Positions 43,219-54,600 of a stretch of 64,000 nucleotides of DNA are shown here, in pieces; position 1 is the first letter of the stretch, and every line of letters begins with the position of its first letter. Under the pieces are notes generated by a model that made no database searches, was not told where the DNA came from, and saw nothing but the letters and a program-made list of their open reading frames with translations. Source of the DNA: Flavobacterium sp. 270 (GTDB taxonomy: Bacteria > Bacteroidota > Bacteroidia > Flavobacteriales > Flavobacteriaceae); assembly GCF_004368785.1 (NCBI RefSeq), contig NZ_SODM01000001.1:992001-1056000 (forward strand). Direction: 5' to 3'. The position numbers and the translations under genes are program-made.

Positions 43219-43249
43219 TTTGTATTTAGGAACACCTTTAGTATCTTTC
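43219..43249 (+). promoter_or_regulatory. promoter TTTG-N19-TATCTTTC for the DUF349 gene
   Basis: TTTG at 43219-43222, a 19-base gap, then TATCTTTC (one mismatch to TAnnTTTG) at 43242-43249, 35 bases before the ATG. Confidence 0.55.
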
Positions 43250-43283
43250 GCTCTGTTTACAATAAAAACCTTATACATTTAAA

Positions 43284-45272
43284 ATGTTAGAAGAAAAGAA
43301 TGATAACCTGCAGGAAGCAGACGGAAAATTAGAAATCGAAACTAACGATTCTACTCAAGATAATGCGATCGATACGTCGGATGCTGAAACAACAGCTGAA
43401 AATCCAGTTTCTACTACAGAAACTGAATCAGAAAATACTGTTGCTCCAGAAGATGATCATCAGGATGCATTAGATGCTATAACAAATTCGAATGCTGAAG
43501 AAAGTGAAGATGAAACGCTGAAAGAGCGTCATGACATTCCTATGCAGGATTACAACACTTTTGCAATGGATGCTCTTGTTGATGAGTTAAAAAAACTGAT
43601 CAATATTGATAAAGTAATGTCTGTAAAAGATCACATCGAAGAAATTAAAAAAGCATTTTTACTACAATACAGCCATCTTTTAGACGAAAAAAGAGACGAA
43701 TTTAATGCCACAAATCAAGATCCAAATGAGGAATTTGAGTATCATTCTCCTTTAAAATCTAAATTTGATGAATATTATAATGTTTTTAGAGAAAAAAGAA
43801 ATGATCATTTTAAACATTTGCAAACCAATCTAAAAACGAATTTAGAAACCAGACTTGCTATAGTTGAGGAATTAAAAGAACTTATAAATCCGCAGGAAAA
43901 CATTAAAGACACGCTTAAACATTTTAATGATTTAAGAGAAAGATGGAAAAATGCTGGATCAATTCCGAAAGACAAATACAACCACGTTTGGAATAATTAT
44001 CACTTTCATGTAGAAAATTTTTATGATTATCTGCACTTAGACCGTGAAGCAAGAGATTTGGATTTTAAATACAATCTGGATCAAAAACAAAAAATAATTG
44101 CACGCGTTGAAGCTTTAGTCGAAGAAACTGACATTAGTAAAGCTTTCCGCGAATTGCAGGATTTACACCGAATCTGGAAAGAAGATATCGGACCAGTTTC
44201 TAAAGAGCACCGTGATACAATCTGGAACAAGTTTAGTGAACTGACTAAAAAAATCCACGATAAAAGAGAGGTTTTGTTTGAAAGCCAAAGAGCCAACGAA
44301 CAACAAAATCTTGAAGTTAAAAAAGAAATCATTGGTAAAATTGAAGTTTTAGCTACAGAAAAAGTAAATTCTCACTCACAATGGCTGGTACAAATTCAGA
44401 AAGTAGAAGAACTTAGAAATGCATTTTTTGCTGCCGGAAAAGTACCATCTGAAGTAAACGAAGAAACTTGGGCTGCATTTAAAACTGCTGTTAGAAATTT
44501 TAATGCTTTTAAAAATTCGTTTTATAAAGACATTAAAAAAGACCAAAACGACAATTTAAACAAAAAAATGGCTCTTGTTGCAAAAGCCAAAGAATTGCAG
44601 GAAAGCACCGATTTTGGAGCTACAACTCCAATCATGAAGCAGATTCAGGAAGAATGGAAACAAATTGGACACGTTCCTAAAAAATATTCTGATAAAATCT
44701 GGAAAGAGTTTAAAGATGCCTGCAACCATTATTTTGATAAACTAAAAGAGCATAAATCTGAAGAAAACGTTGATGAGGTTGCTGCTTTTGATAATAAAAA
44801 AGCATACTTAGATATTTTAAGAGCTTTTGTATTAACTGGAGATCACAAAACAGATTTGGATGCTATAAAAGCGCATATCGAAATCTGGAAAGGTTACGGA
44901 AAAGTACCTTTCGCCAGACGTCATATTGAAGGAAAATTCAATAAAATTTTAGATGCACTTTTTGAAAAATTAAGTTTGAGTAAAAAAGAAACTGAAATGA
45001 TGCGTTTCTCTAACCGCATTGATTCTTTGTCTGACAGCAATGACACACGTAAATTAGACAATGAAAAGATTTTCTTAATGCGTAAAATTGAAGAAGTTCA
45101 AAATGAAATTTTCCAATTAGAAAACAATATTCAGTTCTTTACCAATACTAAAAATGCTAAGAAAGAGAACTCAATTGTTCTTGAAGTACGTAAAAACATT
45201 GCTATCCATAAAGAAAGCCTTGATGTATGGAAAGATAAATTAAAACAATTAAGAAACTTAGGTCAGGAGTAA
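43284..45272 (+). CDS. DUF349 repeat protein
   Basis: A 662-residue acidic protein. Residues 1-75 are low-complexity and rich in Glu, Thr, Asn and Asp; the rest is a long alpha-helical array of DUF349 repeats (for example RERWKNAGSIPKDKYNHVWN, EEWKQIGHVPKKYSDKIWKE) and ends in a coiled coil. DUF349 proteins may bind RNA or nucleotides, but the function is unproven. It has its own promoter and a strong terminator. Confidence 0.88.
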   Translation: MLEEKNDNLQEADGKLEIETNDSTQDNAIDTSDAETTAENPVSTTETESENTVAPEDDHQDALDAITNSNAEESEDETLKERHDIPMQDYNTFAMDALVDELKKLINIDKVMSVKDHIEEIKKAFLLQYSHLLDEKRDEFNATNQDPNEEFEYHSPLKSKFDEYYNVFREKRNDHFKHLQTNLKTNLETRLAIVEELKELINPQENIKDTLKHFNDLRERWKNAGSIPKDKYNHVWNNYHFHVENFYDYLHLDREARDLDFKYNLDQKQKIIARVEALVEETDISKAFRELQDLHRIWKEDIGPVSKEHRDTIWNKFSELTKKIHDKREVLFESQRANEQQNLEVKKEIIGKIEVLATEKVNSHSQWLVQIQKVEELRNAFFAAGKVPSEVNEETWAAFKTAVRNFNAFKNSFYKDIKKDQNDNLNKKMALVAKAKELQESTDFGATTPIMKQIQEEWKQIGHVPKKYSDKIWKEFKDACNHYFDKLKEHKSEENVDEVAAFDNKKAYLDILRAFVLTGDHKTDLDAIKAHIEIWKGYGKVPFARRHIEGKFNKILDALFEKLSLSKKETEMMRFSNRIDSLSDSNDTRKLDNEKIFLMRKIEEVQNEIFQLENNIQFFTNTKNAKKENSIVLEVRKNIAIHKESLDVWKDKLKQLRNLGQE

Positions 45273-45292
45273 TTCTAGTTTCTAATAAATAT

Positions 45293-45330
45293 AAAAGCCG
45301 TAATGATGATTTTCATTACGGCTTTTTTTT
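45293..45330 (+). terminator. DUF349 terminator
   Basis: AAAAGCCGTAATGA pairs with TCATTACGGCTTTT over a six-base loop, then a T-run. Confidence 0.88.
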
Positions 45331-45355
45331 TATGTCTTTACTTGTATTAAAAGTG

Positions 45356-45440
45356 TTTGCCACGAATTACATTAATTTCACTAATTTTTTTATTTTGTTT
45401 GTGTGTATAATAGAATATAATTCGTGTAATTCGTGGCAAA
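45356..45440. repeat. 16-bp inverted repeat (TTTGCCACGAATTACA)
   Basis: The arm 45356-45371 is the exact reverse complement of 45425-45440, with a 53-base interior containing further AATTTCACTAATTT words like those of the 15509 hairpin. Confidence 0.8.
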
Positions 45441-45524
45441 AAAAATCTAATCCTTTTAATCTGTCTGATTTGTGGCTTAAAAAAACACTAACTATTTGAT
45501 AAAGTAAGAGTGTAAAATATTCCT

Positions 45525-45532
45525 TATATTTG
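45525..45532 (+). promoter_or_regulatory. -7 element TATATTTG for the osmC-like gene
   Basis: A perfect TAnnTTTG 66 bases before the OsmC-family ATG; no clear -33 element at a standard distance. Confidence 0.5.
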
Positions 45533-45597
45533 ATAGATTAGTAACTATTGACAATCAACCGAATAACATTCAATTATTAATTTTAATAACTAAGAAA

Positions 45598-46014
45598 ATG
45601 AAATTTACAAGAAAAGCACACGCCAATTGGAAAGGAACTGGTATGGAAGGTACAGGAAGTATCAGTACACAAAGTACTACTCTAGATAATGCTCAATTAT
45701 CATTTAAAACAAGATTTGCAGACGGTGTTGGAACTAATCCTGAAGAACTTGTCGCTGCAGCGCATTCAGGCTGTTTTACAATGCAATTAAGTTTTTTATT
45801 AAACGAAGGAGGTTTTACTGCCGATGATTTAACTACAGAAGCAACAGTAACGTTTGAAGACGGAACAATTACTTTAATCCATTTAGATTTAAAAGGAAAA
45901 GTTCCTTCAATTTCAGCAGAAGAATTTGAGGCAACTGCAAAGAAAGCAAAAGAAATCTGTCCGATTTCTAAGTTATTAAATACTACTATTACTTTGTCTG
46001 TTACTCTAGAGTAA
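45598..46014 (+). CDS. OsmC-family peroxiredoxin
   Basis: A 138-residue OsmC-type hydroperoxide reductase. The two catalytic cysteines are C59 (AAHSGCFTM) and C121 (KEICPISK), and GTNPEELVAAAH places the conserved Glu at 49-50. R39 is at the usual active-site arginine place. It reduces organic hydroperoxides with thiol electrons in the cytoplasm. Own promoter, single-gene unit. Confidence 0.93.
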   Translation: MKFTRKAHANWKGTGMEGTGSISTQSTTLDNAQLSFKTRFADGVGTNPEELVAAAHSGCFTMQLSFLLNEGGFTADDLTTEATVTFEDGTITLIHLDLKGKVPSISAEEFEATAKKAKEICPISKLLNTTITLSVTLE

Positions 46015-46171
46015 TAATATTTGCTCATTTTTTGTCATTCTGAGCGAATTCGAAGAACACGCAAAAAAATCCGCAACAAGGATTAAACTTTGTAGAATCT
46101 CTAGTGCGATTTCTCCTGTGTCTAAATGACAAGATTGAGAAAAAATAAAGAAAGCACAAAATCTTAAGCAT

Positions 46172-46204
46172 AAAAAAACCAAGACTCACGTCTTGGTTTT
46201 TTTT
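46172..46204. terminator. bidirectional intrinsic terminator
   Basis: AAAAAAACCAAGA pairs with TCTTGGTTTTTTT over a six-base loop, between the convergent OsmC (+) and TPR (-) genes. Confidence 0.88.
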
Positions 46205-46224
46205 ATTCTAATAAAGAGATCTGA

Positions 46225-47493
46225 TTACATTGTAGCTTTTAAAGCTTTTGCCTCAGCAGTCATTTCTAATGCTTTATAAACTCCTAATAATGTTTTAGAA
46301 ACATCTTCATTTTTAGGATCTAACTCGTTTGCTTTTTTAAGGTAAGGAATTACACCTCTAAAAACTGACTCTCTTTCTGCTTTTAAAACGTCGTAACGTT
46401 TCATATCTTTTGCAGAAGTTCCCAATTTATTCATTTCATCAATGATTGGCTTCTCAGCTTCTAATTTTAAAGCAGCAAGGTTAAGATAAGCGTTTGTATA
46501 GTTAGGATTGATTTCTATTGCTTTTAAATAATACTTTTCAGCATCAGCATTATTTTTAGAATTTCCACTAATAACTCCTAAGTTGAATACTAAATCAGCA
46601 TTGTTTGGTTCTTTTTGTAAAGCCTCACCAACTAATTTTTTGTATGTATCAAAATCTTTAGACTCTAAGTATAAATTAGCTTCTGTAAGAATTAAAGAAG
46701 CATCTTCTGGGTTTGCTTTTCTAGCATCAGCGATTGCTTTTTTAGCATCTTCGCTGCGTCCTTTTTGAACTAAAATTAACGCTAAGTTTTTGTAGATCTC
46801 ACCTCTTTTAGAAGGAATAGCTTCTGTTTTAGGCTTTTCGTGAGTTCCTAATTTTACAGCTAAGTCTCTTTCGCTTGCAGTATTAAAACCGTCTTCGCTT
46901 CCTGAAACTTTGTTTAAAGCAGTATAACTAGTTCCTTTTCCAGAATAGTTTAACTTTTTTAACTCTTCGTACATTGGCAAAGCAGCATCATAATCTTGTG
47001 CATTTACAGAAGTTGAAGCCGCATAGTATAAATTGATTGTATCTTTTTTATCCAATTGATATGCATCGTATAATTTTTTTGCACCTTCAGCACTTTTGTT
47101 AGCCTGAGTATCTGCAATAGCTGCATTAATCAATTTTCCTTTAATTTGAGCAATTGAAGCTGCTGCCTGAGTTGAATATTTCTGTTTTCCAGAAGCATTT
47201 TCAATATCGATCAATTTTTTATAACTCTCTGCAGAAAGAGATAGATTTTTACCTGTCTCAATATTTTTGTCTGCAAGTTGTAAATAAGAGTTTCCTTGTA
47301 TAAAATAATACTGAGCCTGTTCTACATCTTTTGCATTTACAATAAGATTTTCAGCATCTTTTAGTTGTGTAAGTGCTCCTTGAGCATCACCACTTTTTAA
47401 TGCTTTTTCAGCATTCTTTAGTTGATCTTTCTGAGCAAAAGTCGCCGCCGAAATCAACAAAGCTGACGCGACTATTAGATATTTACTTTTCAT
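46225..47493 (-). CDS. exported TPR protein
   Basis: A 422-residue protein with a signal peptide (1-20, ending TFAQ) followed by at least eight TPR-like helical pairs; a clear unit is DADAEKYYLKAIEINPNYTNAYLNLAAL near residue 330. It is probably periplasmic or on the outer membrane and serves as a scaffold. It lies 38 bases downstream of gyrA, so they may share a transcript. Confidence 0.85.
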   Translation of the reverse strand: MKSKYLIVASALLISAATFAQKDQLKNAEKALKSGDAQGALTQLKDAENLIVNAKDVEQAQYYFIQGNSYLQLADKNIETGKNLSLSAESYKKLIDIENASGKQKYSTQAAASIAQIKGKLINAAIADTQANKSAEGAKKLYDAYQLDKKDTINLYYAASTSVNAQDYDAALPMYEELKKLNYSGKGTSYTALNKVSGSEDGFNTASERDLAVKLGTHEKPKTEAIPSKRGEIYKNLALILVQKGRSEDAKKAIADARKANPEDASLILTEANLYLESKDFDTYKKLVGEALQKEPNNADLVFNLGVISGNSKNNADAEKYYLKAIEINPNYTNAYLNLAALKLEAEKPIIDEMNKLGTSAKDMKRYDVLKAERESVFRGVIPYLKKANELDPKNEDVSKTLLGVYKALEMTAEAKALKATM

Positions 47494-47531
47494 AATGGTT
47501 TTTGTATATTTAATTTAATTATCTCTCTAGT

Positions 47532-50171
47532 TTATTCTTCAGATTCTTCTTCTTCAGAATCATCTTCGTCTTCTACTTCTTCTTCAGAGTCATCTTCATC
47601 ATCTTCTGCTCCGCCTTCGTCTTCAAGAACTTCCAAATCTGGTTTTACTCTTTCGATCGCAGATTCAATAACATTTCCGTCTTCGTCAACAACCACTTCT
47701 GCTACATCGTCTTTCATAACTTTTGTAACTGCAGCGATAGAATCTTTTCCTTTCAGGTTAATTAATCTAACACCCTGAGTTGCACGACCCATTACACGAA
47801 GGTCTTCAATTGCCATTCTAATCGTTAATCCAGATTTATTGATAATCATTAAATCATCAGCATCTGTAACGGCATTGATAGAAATTAGTTTACCTGTTTT
47901 TTCTGTGATATTAAGTGTTTTAACACCTTTTCCTCCACGGTTTGTAATTCTGTAAACATCTTCTCCGTCTTCGTCAACTAATTTAGTACGTTTACCGTAT
48001 CCGTTTTCAGTAACAACTAAGATCTGAGAATCATTAACATTCTCTCTATCAACAGTAACCATACCAATAACTTCATCAGTATCGTCTTTTAGTGTAATAC
48101 CACGAACTCCGGAAGCAGTTCTTCCCATCGGACGTGTTTTTGTCTCCTCAAAACGAACTAATTTACCAGATTTAACGGCCAGGATAATTTGACTGTCTCC
48201 GTTAGTTAATTTTGCTTCTAATAATTCATCGCCTTCTTTAATAGTAATTGCAGCAACACCATTAACACGAGGTTTAGAATATTTCTCTAAAGATGTTTTC
48301 TTAACTTGTCCTTGTTTGGTTACCATTACAAGGTTATGACTGTTGATATAATCTTTGTCTTTTAGATCTTGTGTACAAATGAAAGCTTTTACTTTATCAT
48401 CACTTTCAATGTTTACCAAGTTCTGGATTGCTCTTCCTTTTGCCGTTTTACTTCCTTCCGGAATTTCGTAAACACGCATCCAGAAACATTTTCCTTTTTG
48501 CGTAAAGAACATCATATATTGGTGGTTGGTTGCTACGAACATGTGCTCAAGGAAATCCTGATCTCTTGTTCCGGCGCTTTTTTGTCCAACTCCTCCTCTA
48601 TTTTGTGTTTTGTATTCTGTAAGGTTGGTACGTTTGATATAACCTGCGTGAGAAATTGTAATTACTACATTTTCATCAGCAATTAAATCTTCGATACTTA
48701 CATCGCCACCAGAATATTCAATTTGAGAACGACGATCATCACCGTATTTCTCACGAATTTCTTCTAGTTCTTCCTTAATTAATGCTGTTCTTAAATTAAC
48801 GTCTGCTAATAAAGCTTTCAAATGCTCAATTAATTTCATTAATTCTTCAAACTCAGCTCTTAATTTATCTTGCTCCAGACCTGTTAACTGACGTAAACGC
48901 ATCTCAACAATGGCACGAGCCTGAATATCTGATAATTTGAATCTTTCGATTAATTTTTCACGAGCTTCTTCTGTGTTTTTAGAACCTCTAATAATCGCAA
49001 TTACTTCATCAATATTATCAGATGCAATAATTAATCCTTCTAAAATATGAGCTCTTTCTTCTGCTTTACGTAATTCAAATTGAGTTCTTCTAACTACAAC
49101 ATCGTGACGGTGCTCGATAAAGTAGTGAATCATATCTTTTAGGTTCAACATTTGCGGACGGCCTTTTACCAATGCAATGTTGTTTACACTAAAAGAAGAT
49201 TGTAAAGATGTATACTTATATAAGGTATTTAAAACTACGTTTGGCGTAGCGTCACGTTTAAGGATATAAACGATACGCATACCAGTTCTATCCGATTCGT
49301 CACGAATATTAGCAATACCTTCAATTTTTTTATCGTTAACTAAATCAGCCGTACGTTTGATCATTTCGGCTTTATTAACCTGATATGGAATTTCGGTAAC
49401 AATAATACATTCTCTTCCGTCAACTTCTTCAAAACCAACTTTTGCACGCATTACAATACGTCCTCTACCGGTTTTAAAAGCTTCGCGAACTCCTTCATAA
49501 CCATATATTACACCACCCGTTGGAAAATCCGGAGCTTTAATATAAGTCATCAATTCGTCCACTTCAATATCATTATTATCAAGGTAAGCTAACGTACCAT
49601 TGATAACCTCAGTTAAATTGTGTGGTGGCATATTGGTTGCCATACCAACTGCAATACCAGTTGCTCCGTTTACTAATAAAGTAGGAACTCTTGTCGGCAT
49701 TACTTTTGGTTCATATAAAGTATCGTCAAAGTTCAATTGAAAATCAACTGTCTCTTTTTCGATATCTGCCATAATATCCTCAGAAATCTTGCGCATTCTT
49801 GCCTCAGTATAACGCATTGCTGCCGGACTGTCACCATCAACAGAACCAAAGTTACCCTGACCATCAACTAATAAATAACGCATACTCCATTCCTGAGCCA
49901 TACGTACCATTGCATCATAAACAGAAGTATCACCGTGTGGGTGGTACTTACCTAAAACCTCCCCTACAATTCTCGCAGATTTTTTATGGGCAGATCTTGA
50001 AGTTACACCTAAATCATACATTCCGTACAGCACTCTTCGGTGCACCGGTTTCAAGCCATCTCTAACATCAGGAAGTGCTCTCGATACAATTACAGACATC
50101 GAATAATCGATGTAAGCAGATTTCATTTCATCCTCTATGTTAATGGGAATTAACTTTTCTCCTTCAGACAT
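47532..50171 (-). CDS. gyrA: DNA gyrase subunit A
   Basis: An 879-residue type IIA topoisomerase subunit that cuts and religates DNA to introduce negative supercoils. The catalytic tyrosine is Y121 in [10 protein letters not shown]. The quinolone region [10 protein letters not shown] has T82 and D86 (E. coli positions 83 and 87); Thr at 83 is the usual sensitive form in Flavobacterium. The C-terminal pinwheel carries the GyrA-box-like NRGGKG and ends in an acidic tail of about 40 residues. It diverges from clpC. Confidence 0.97.
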   Translation of the reverse strand: MSEGEKLIPINIEDEMKSAYIDYSMSVIVSRALPDVRDGLKPVHRRVLYGMYDLGVTSRSAHKKSARIVGEVLGKYHPHGDTSVYDAMVRMAQEWSMRYLLVDGQGNFGSVDGDSPAAMRYTEARMRKISEDIMADIEKETVDFQLNFDDTLYEPKVMPTRVPTLLVNGATGIAVGMATNMPPHNLTEVINGTLAYLDNNDIEVDELMTYIKAPDFPTGGVIYGYEGVREAFKTGRGRIVMRAKVGFEEVDGRECIIVTEIPYQVNKAEMIKRTADLVNDKKIEGIANIRDESDRTGMRIVYILKRDATPNVVLNTLYKYTSLQSSFSVNNIALVKGRPQMLNLKDMIHYFIEHRHDVVVRRTQFELRKAEERAHILEGLIIASDNIDEVIAIIRGSKNTEEAREKLIERFKLSDIQARAIVEMRLRQLTGLEQDKLRAEFEELMKLIEHLKALLADVNLRTALIKEELEEIREKYGDDRRSQIEYSGGDVSIEDLIADENVVITISHAGYIKRTNLTEYKTQNRGGVGQKSAGTRDQDFLEHMFVATNHQYMMFFTQKGKCFWMRVYEIPEGSKTAKGRAIQNLVNIESDDKVKAFICTQDLKDKDYINSHNLVMVTKQGQVKKTSLEKYSKPRVNGVAAITIKEGDELLEAKLTNGDSQIILAVKSGKLVRFEETKTRPMGRTASGVRGITLKDDTDEVIGMVTVDRENVNDSQILVVTENGYGKRTKLVDEDGEDVYRITNRGGKGVKTLNITEKTGKLISINAVTDADDLMIINKSGLTIRMAIEDLRVMGRATQGVRLINLKGKDSIAAVTKVMKDDVAEVVVDEDGNVIESAIERVKPDLEVLEDEGGAEDDEDDSEEEVEDEDDSEEEESEE

Positions 50172-50428
50172 AAGTTGTTATATTAAATAATTATATTAGT
50201 TTCAAAGCGTGCCAAGATACGTTTTTTTGAAATTTTTTCAGCCATTTACTTACACTTATTTCAATGATTTATTAACAACTTTATTTTAGGTTTTAGTTAA
50301 TAAATTAAGCGTTTTTTAACGCTTTTATTGTTATTTTTTTTGTCTATTAGCTGTCAGGAGTTCTTGAAGGGTACGGTTTTTGTTTTTCAAACTGTAAATC
50401 ATTAAATTTACAATATCAATTATACATT

Positions 50429-52975
50429 ATGGATGATAATTTTTCACCAAGAGTAAAAGATGTTATTACATACAGTAAAGAGGAAGCCTTACGCTTAGGC
50501 CACGACTTTATTGGTACTGAACATCTAATGCTGGGCATTTTAAGAGATGGTAACGGAAAAGCTATTCATATACTTAATAACCTTGCAGTCGATTTAGACC
50601 ATTTACGCAGAAAAGTAGAAGTACTTAGCCCTGCTAATCTGGGCGTTGAAGTAAATGCCGAGAAGAAGAATCTTCATCTTACCCGACAGGCCGAAAGAGC
50701 CCTGAAGACAACCTTCCTCGAAGCAAAAGTATTTCAAAGCTCCTCAATTAGCACCGCGCACTTACTTTTATGTATCCTGCGAAACGAAAACGATCCAACA
50801 ACCAAGCTGTTGAATAAGCTAAAAATAGATTATGACATAGCTAAAGAACAATATTTAAACATGACGCCAAACGAAGAAGAATTCTTAGAAAACTTGCCAA
50901 GAAACGAATCGTATAATGACGATTCAGGACAAGATGACAGTCTTAAAGAAAGCAGTTTTAATAATCCAGCCAATAAGTCAAACAAAAAATCTAAAACTCC
51001 GGTACTAGATAATTTTGGGAGAGATTTAACAGAAATGGCAGAAGAAGGAAAACTTGATCCTGTTGTAGGACGCGAAAAAGAAATTGAACGTGTTTCTCAA
51101 ATCTTAAGCCGTAGAAAAAAGAACAACCCACTCCTTATCGGAGAACCTGGTGTTGGTAAATCTGCTATTGCAGAAGGATTAGCATTGCGCATTATCCAGA
51201 AAAAAGTATCTCGTATTCTTTTTAATAAACGTGTCGTAACTCTTGATCTTGCAAGTTTAGTAGCAGGAACAAAATACCGCGGGCAGTTTGAAGAGAGAAT
51301 GAAAGCCGTGATGAACGAGCTTGAGAAAAACGATGATATCATCTTGTTTATTGATGAAATTCATACTATTGTAGGTGCAGGTGGCGCAACAGGTTCGCTT
51401 GATGCTTCAAATATGTTTAAACCTGCTTTAGCAAGAGGAGAAATCCAATGTATTGGAGCTACAACTCTTGATGAGTACAGACAATATATTGAGAAAGACG
51501 GAGCTCTTGAAAGACGTTTCCAGAAAGTAATTGTAGAACCAACCTCTGTTGAAGAAACAATTGCAATCTTAAACAACATAAAAGACAAATACGAAGATCA
51601 CCACAATGTAACTTATACTCCAGAAGCCATTGAAGCTTGTGTTAAATTAACAAACAGATATATGTCTGAGCGTTTCTTACCAGACAAAGCTATCGATGCA
51701 CTGGACGAAGCTGGATCTCGTGTACACATTACCAATATTGATGTTCCAAAACAAATCTTGGATTTAGAACGTCAGTTAGAAGAAGTTCGTGAGCTTAAAA
51801 ATATGGTTGTTAAAAAACAAAAATATGAAGAAGCTGCCAAACTTCGCGATGATGAAAAACGCATAGAAAAAGACTTAGCTGCAGCGCAAGAACAATGGGA
51901 AGAAGATTCTAAAAACAACCGCATACAAGTTACAGAAGATAATGTAGCTGATGTTGTTTCTATGATGACTGGAATTCCTGTAAACAGAATTGCACAAACA
52001 GAAAGTAACAAATTAGCCAAATTACCTGAATTAATTCAGAACAAAGTAATTGGTCAAAACGAAGCTGTTCTTAAAATTGCACGTTCTATACAACGTAACA
52101 GAGCCGGACTTAAAGACCCGAACAAACCAATTGGTTCGTTTATTTTCTTAGGTCAGACTGGAGTTGGTAAAACACAATTAGCGAAAGTTTTAGCAAAAGA
52201 ATTATTTGATTCTGAAGATGCATTAGTTCGTATTGATATGAGCGAATACATGGAAAAATTTGCGATCTCTCGTTTAGTTGGAGCGCCTCCGGGATACGTT
52301 GGTTACGAAGAAGGTGGTCAATTGACAGAAAAAGTTCGTAGAAAACCATATTGCGTTGTTCTTTTAGATGAAATCGAAAAAGCGCATCCAGATGTGTTTA
52401 ATATGATGTTACAAGTTTTGGATGATGGATATTTGACAGACAGTTTAGGTCGTAAAATCGACTTTAAAAATACTATCATTATCATGACTTCGAATGTTGG
52501 AGCACGTCAGTTAAAAGATTTTGGACAAGGTGTAGGATTCGGAACTGCTGCGAAAGCGGCTCAGGCTGATGAAAACTCAAAAAGCATTATTGAAAATGCA
52601 TTGAAGAAAACTTTTGCTCCAGAATTCTTAAATAGAATTGATGACGTAATCGTGTTTAACGCATTAGAAAAAGCTGATATTGATTTAATTATCGAAATCG
52701 AACTTAAAAAACTATATTCTCGTATTGCTGAGTTAGGATACAACTTAAGCCTTACTGACAAAGCCAAAGCATTTATCGCAGAAAAAGGTTTTGACAGACA
52801 ATTTGGTGCAAGACCTCTAAAAAGAGCGATTCAGAAATATGTTGAAGATTTATTAGCCGAAGAAATCATTACTTCTAAAATTCATTCTGGTGATGAAATC
52901 TTAATGGACTTAAAAGATGATTCTCAAGAACTTTCTGTAGAAATACACAAAGCCGAAGAGCCGACTAATCAATAA
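50429..52975 (+). CDS. clpC: ClpC-type ATPase of the Clp protease
   Basis: An 848-residue HSP100 unfoldase. A double Clp-N domain (about 3-145), AAA-1 with Walker A GEPGVGKS (238-245), a middle domain with a UVR motif (about 457-480, [17 protein letters not shown]), AAA-2 with GQTGVGKT (575-582) and a ClpB-D2-small C-terminal domain. It feeds proteins to ClpP for degradation. Length and order are normal. It diverges from gyrA and ends in a terminator. Confidence 0.96.
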   Translation: MDDNFSPRVKDVITYSKEEALRLGHDFIGTEHLMLGILRDGNGKAIHILNNLAVDLDHLRRKVEVLSPANLGVEVNAEKKNLHLTRQAERALKTTFLEAKVFQSSSISTAHLLLCILRNENDPTTKLLNKLKIDYDIAKEQYLNMTPNEEEFLENLPRNESYNDDSGQDDSLKESSFNNPANKSNKKSKTPVLDNFGRDLTEMAEEGKLDPVVGREKEIERVSQILSRRKKNNPLLIGEPGVGKSAIAEGLALRIIQKKVSRILFNKRVVTLDLASLVAGTKYRGQFEERMKAVMNELEKNDDIILFIDEIHTIVGAGGATGSLDASNMFKPALARGEIQCIGATTLDEYRQYIEKDGALERRFQKVIVEPTSVEETIAILNNIKDKYEDHHNVTYTPEAIEACVKLTNRYMSERFLPDKAIDALDEAGSRVHITNIDVPKQILDLERQLEEVRELKNMVVKKQKYEEAAKLRDDEKRIEKDLAAAQEQWEEDSKNNRIQVTEDNVADVVSMMTGIPVNRIAQTESNKLAKLPELIQNKVIGQNEAVLKIARSIQRNRAGLKDPNKPIGSFIFLGQTGVGKTQLAKVLAKELFDSEDALVRIDMSEYMEKFAISRLVGAPPGYVGYEEGGQLTEKVRRKPYCVVLLDEIEKAHPDVFNMMLQVLDDGYLTDSLGRKIDFKNTIIIMTSNVGARQLKDFGQGVGFGTAAKAAQADENSKSIIENALKKTFAPEFLNRIDDVIVFNALEKADIDLIIEIELKKLYSRIAELGYNLSLTDKAKAFIAEKGFDRQFGARPLKRAIQKYVEDLLAEEIITSKIHSGDEILMDLKDDSQELSVEIHKAEEPTNQ

Positions 52976-53004
52976 ATTAGTTTACATTTATAACAAAAAT
53001 AATT

Positions 53005-53043
53005 TACCCGTTACGTTTTCATAACATAACGGGTATTTTTTTT
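53005..53043 (+). terminator. clpC terminator
   Basis: TACCCGTTA (53005-53013) pairs with TAACGGGTA (53027-53035), followed by a T-run. Confidence 0.85.
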
Positions 53044-53077
53044 GCATAATTTACTATCTTTAGTAAAAGCAAATAGC

Positions 53078-53085
53078 TATTTTTG
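53078..53085 (+). promoter_or_regulatory. -7 element TATTTTTG for the RimK-fusion gene
   Basis: A perfect TAnnTTTG 30 bases before the ATG at 53115. Confidence 0.5.
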
Positions 53086-53114
53086 AATTTAAATTATATA
53101 ATAACAAACAAAGT

Positions 53115-54485
53115 ATGCTTCAGAACAAGGTCATTTTAGGCAGCGAAGAATGGTGCTCTTTTCCCGAATTAGGAATTCCGACAATTAAAGCTCGTGTAGA
53201 CTCGGGTGCCAAAACATCGGCAATGCACGCCATAAACATAGCTCCTTTTATTAAAAATGATGCCAATTGGGTAAAATTTGACATTAACCCAATTCAAAAT
53301 AATATTAAAACTATCATTCATTGCGAAGCGCCTTTGGTTGATAAAAGAATTGTAAAAAGTTCGAGCGGTTTTAGAGAACATCGTTACGTAATTCAGACCA
53401 GCCTTAAAATTGGCGATGTAAAATGGCCAATAGAAATGACTTTGACCAATCGTGACTCGATGGGTTTCAGAATGCTTTTAGGACGTGAAGCTATGAGCGG
53501 TCGTGTGTTGGTAGATCCTGAAGAAAAATATTTATTAGGACAGCCAACAACTGAAGCTTTAAAAGAATTATACCAAAACTCAGAAAAAGCAAGTTCTGGT
53601 TTAAGAATTGGCGTTCTGGCCAGTAATCCAGAACTATATAGCAACAAACGTATTATGGAAGCCGGCGAAATGCGCGGTCACGAAATGCATTTTTTGAACA
53701 TCAAAGAATGTTATATGAAATTGGATGCTAAGACTCCCGAAATTCATTACAGAGGCGGGAAAATCCTAAATCAGTTTGACGCTATAATTCCGAGAATTAG
53801 ACCAAGCATTACTTTTTATGGATGTGCACTTACGCGTCAGTTTGAAGCTTTGAAAGTTTTTGTTTTAAATTCTGCTACAGCCATAACACAATCGCGTGAT
53901 AAATTATATTCGCTACAATTATTATTAAATAGCGGAATCGACATTCCAACAACCGGTTTTGCCAATTCTCCTTTGGATACTGACAATTTAATTAAAATGG
54001 TTGGCGGTTCTCCTCTAATCGTAAAATTATTAGAAGGAACACAAGGAAAAGGTGTTGTTTTGGCTGAAACTAAAAAAGCAGCAGAAAGTGTTATTAATGC
54101 TTTTAAAAGCTTAAATGCCAATATCCTAGTACAAGAATTCATTAAAGAAGCAAACGGAAAAGATATTCGTTGTTTTGTTATTGACGGAAAAGTAGTTGCG
54201 GCGATTCAGCGTGAAGCTATGCCGGGCGAATTTAGAGCCAACATCCATCTTGGCGGAACAGCTTCTGTAATAAAAGTTACCGCCGAAGAGAAAAAGATCG
54301 CTATTAAGGCCGCAAAAGCTATGGACTTAAAAGTTGCAGGTGTAGATATAATTCGTTCCTCAAAAGGACCTTTATTGCTTGAGGTAAACTCTTCTCCAGG
54401 TCTTGAAGGAATCGAAGGCGCAACCAACAAAGATGTTGCCGGAGAAATGATTAAAGCGATTGAAAAGAATTTTAAACTGATATAG
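53115..54485 (+). CDS. zinc-protease-like domain fused to RimK ATP-grasp ligase
   Basis: A 456-residue two-domain protein. Residues 1-150 match the RimK-associated zinc-protease-like family (retropepsin-like fold): [13 protein letters not shown] with D29, and [15 protein letters not shown] near 120-133. Residues about 163-456 match RimK: a pre-ATP-grasp domain, then ATP-grasp with [20 protein letters not shown] and a metal-binding [12 protein letters not shown]. RimK ligates glutamates to ribosomal protein S6 (or makes poly-glutamate). The fusion suggests a ligase with a built-in trimming or regulatory domain (inference). Two separate genes are the usual arrangement in proteobacteria. Confidence 0.85.
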   Translation: MLQNKVILGSEEWCSFPELGIPTIKARVDSGAKTSAMHAINIAPFIKNDANWVKFDINPIQNNIKTIIHCEAPLVDKRIVKSSSGFREHRYVIQTSLKIGDVKWPIEMTLTNRDSMGFRMLLGREAMSGRVLVDPEEKYLLGQPTTEALKELYQNSEKASSGLRIGVLASNPELYSNKRIMEAGEMRGHEMHFLNIKECYMKLDAKTPEIHYRGGKILNQFDAIIPRIRPSITFYGCALTRQFEALKVFVLNSATAITQSRDKLYSLQLLLNSGIDIPTTGFANSPLDTDNLIKMVGGSPLIVKLLEGTQGKGVVLAETKKAAESVINAFKSLNANILVQEFIKEANGKDIRCFVIDGKVVAAIQREAMPGEFRANIHLGGTASVIKVTAEEKKIAIKAAKAMDLKVAGVDIIRSSKGPLLLEVNSSPGLEGIEGATNKDVAGEMIKAIEKNFKLI

Positions 54486-54539
54486 ACATTTGTTCTTCAA
54501 AAGATTCATTTTAACTTAATGTCTCTTAAATATTTTAGC

Positions 54540-54579
54540 AGCTTTGTCAAAGTTTTAAAACTTTGACAAAGCTTTTTTA
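54540..54579 (+). terminator. terminator after RimK fusion
   Basis: A perfect 34-bp palindrome (54540-54573, AGCTTTGTCAAAGTTTT and its complement) followed by a T-run. Confidence 0.85.
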
Positions 54580-54600
54580 TTTAACTTTAATAAAAAAATT

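Larger units (their letters stand above)
45273..45597. other. 325-base intergenic region
   Basis: It holds the DUF349 terminator (45293-45330), a 16-bp inverted repeat (45356-45440) and the OsmC promoter (45525-45532). I see no gene. Confidence 0.65.

Noticed and set aside
50307..50324. Small hairpin AAGCGTT/AACGCTT followed by Ts between gyrA and clpC
   Set aside because: It lies between divergent genes, so no transcript needs to end there; its short AT-rich form may be chance.
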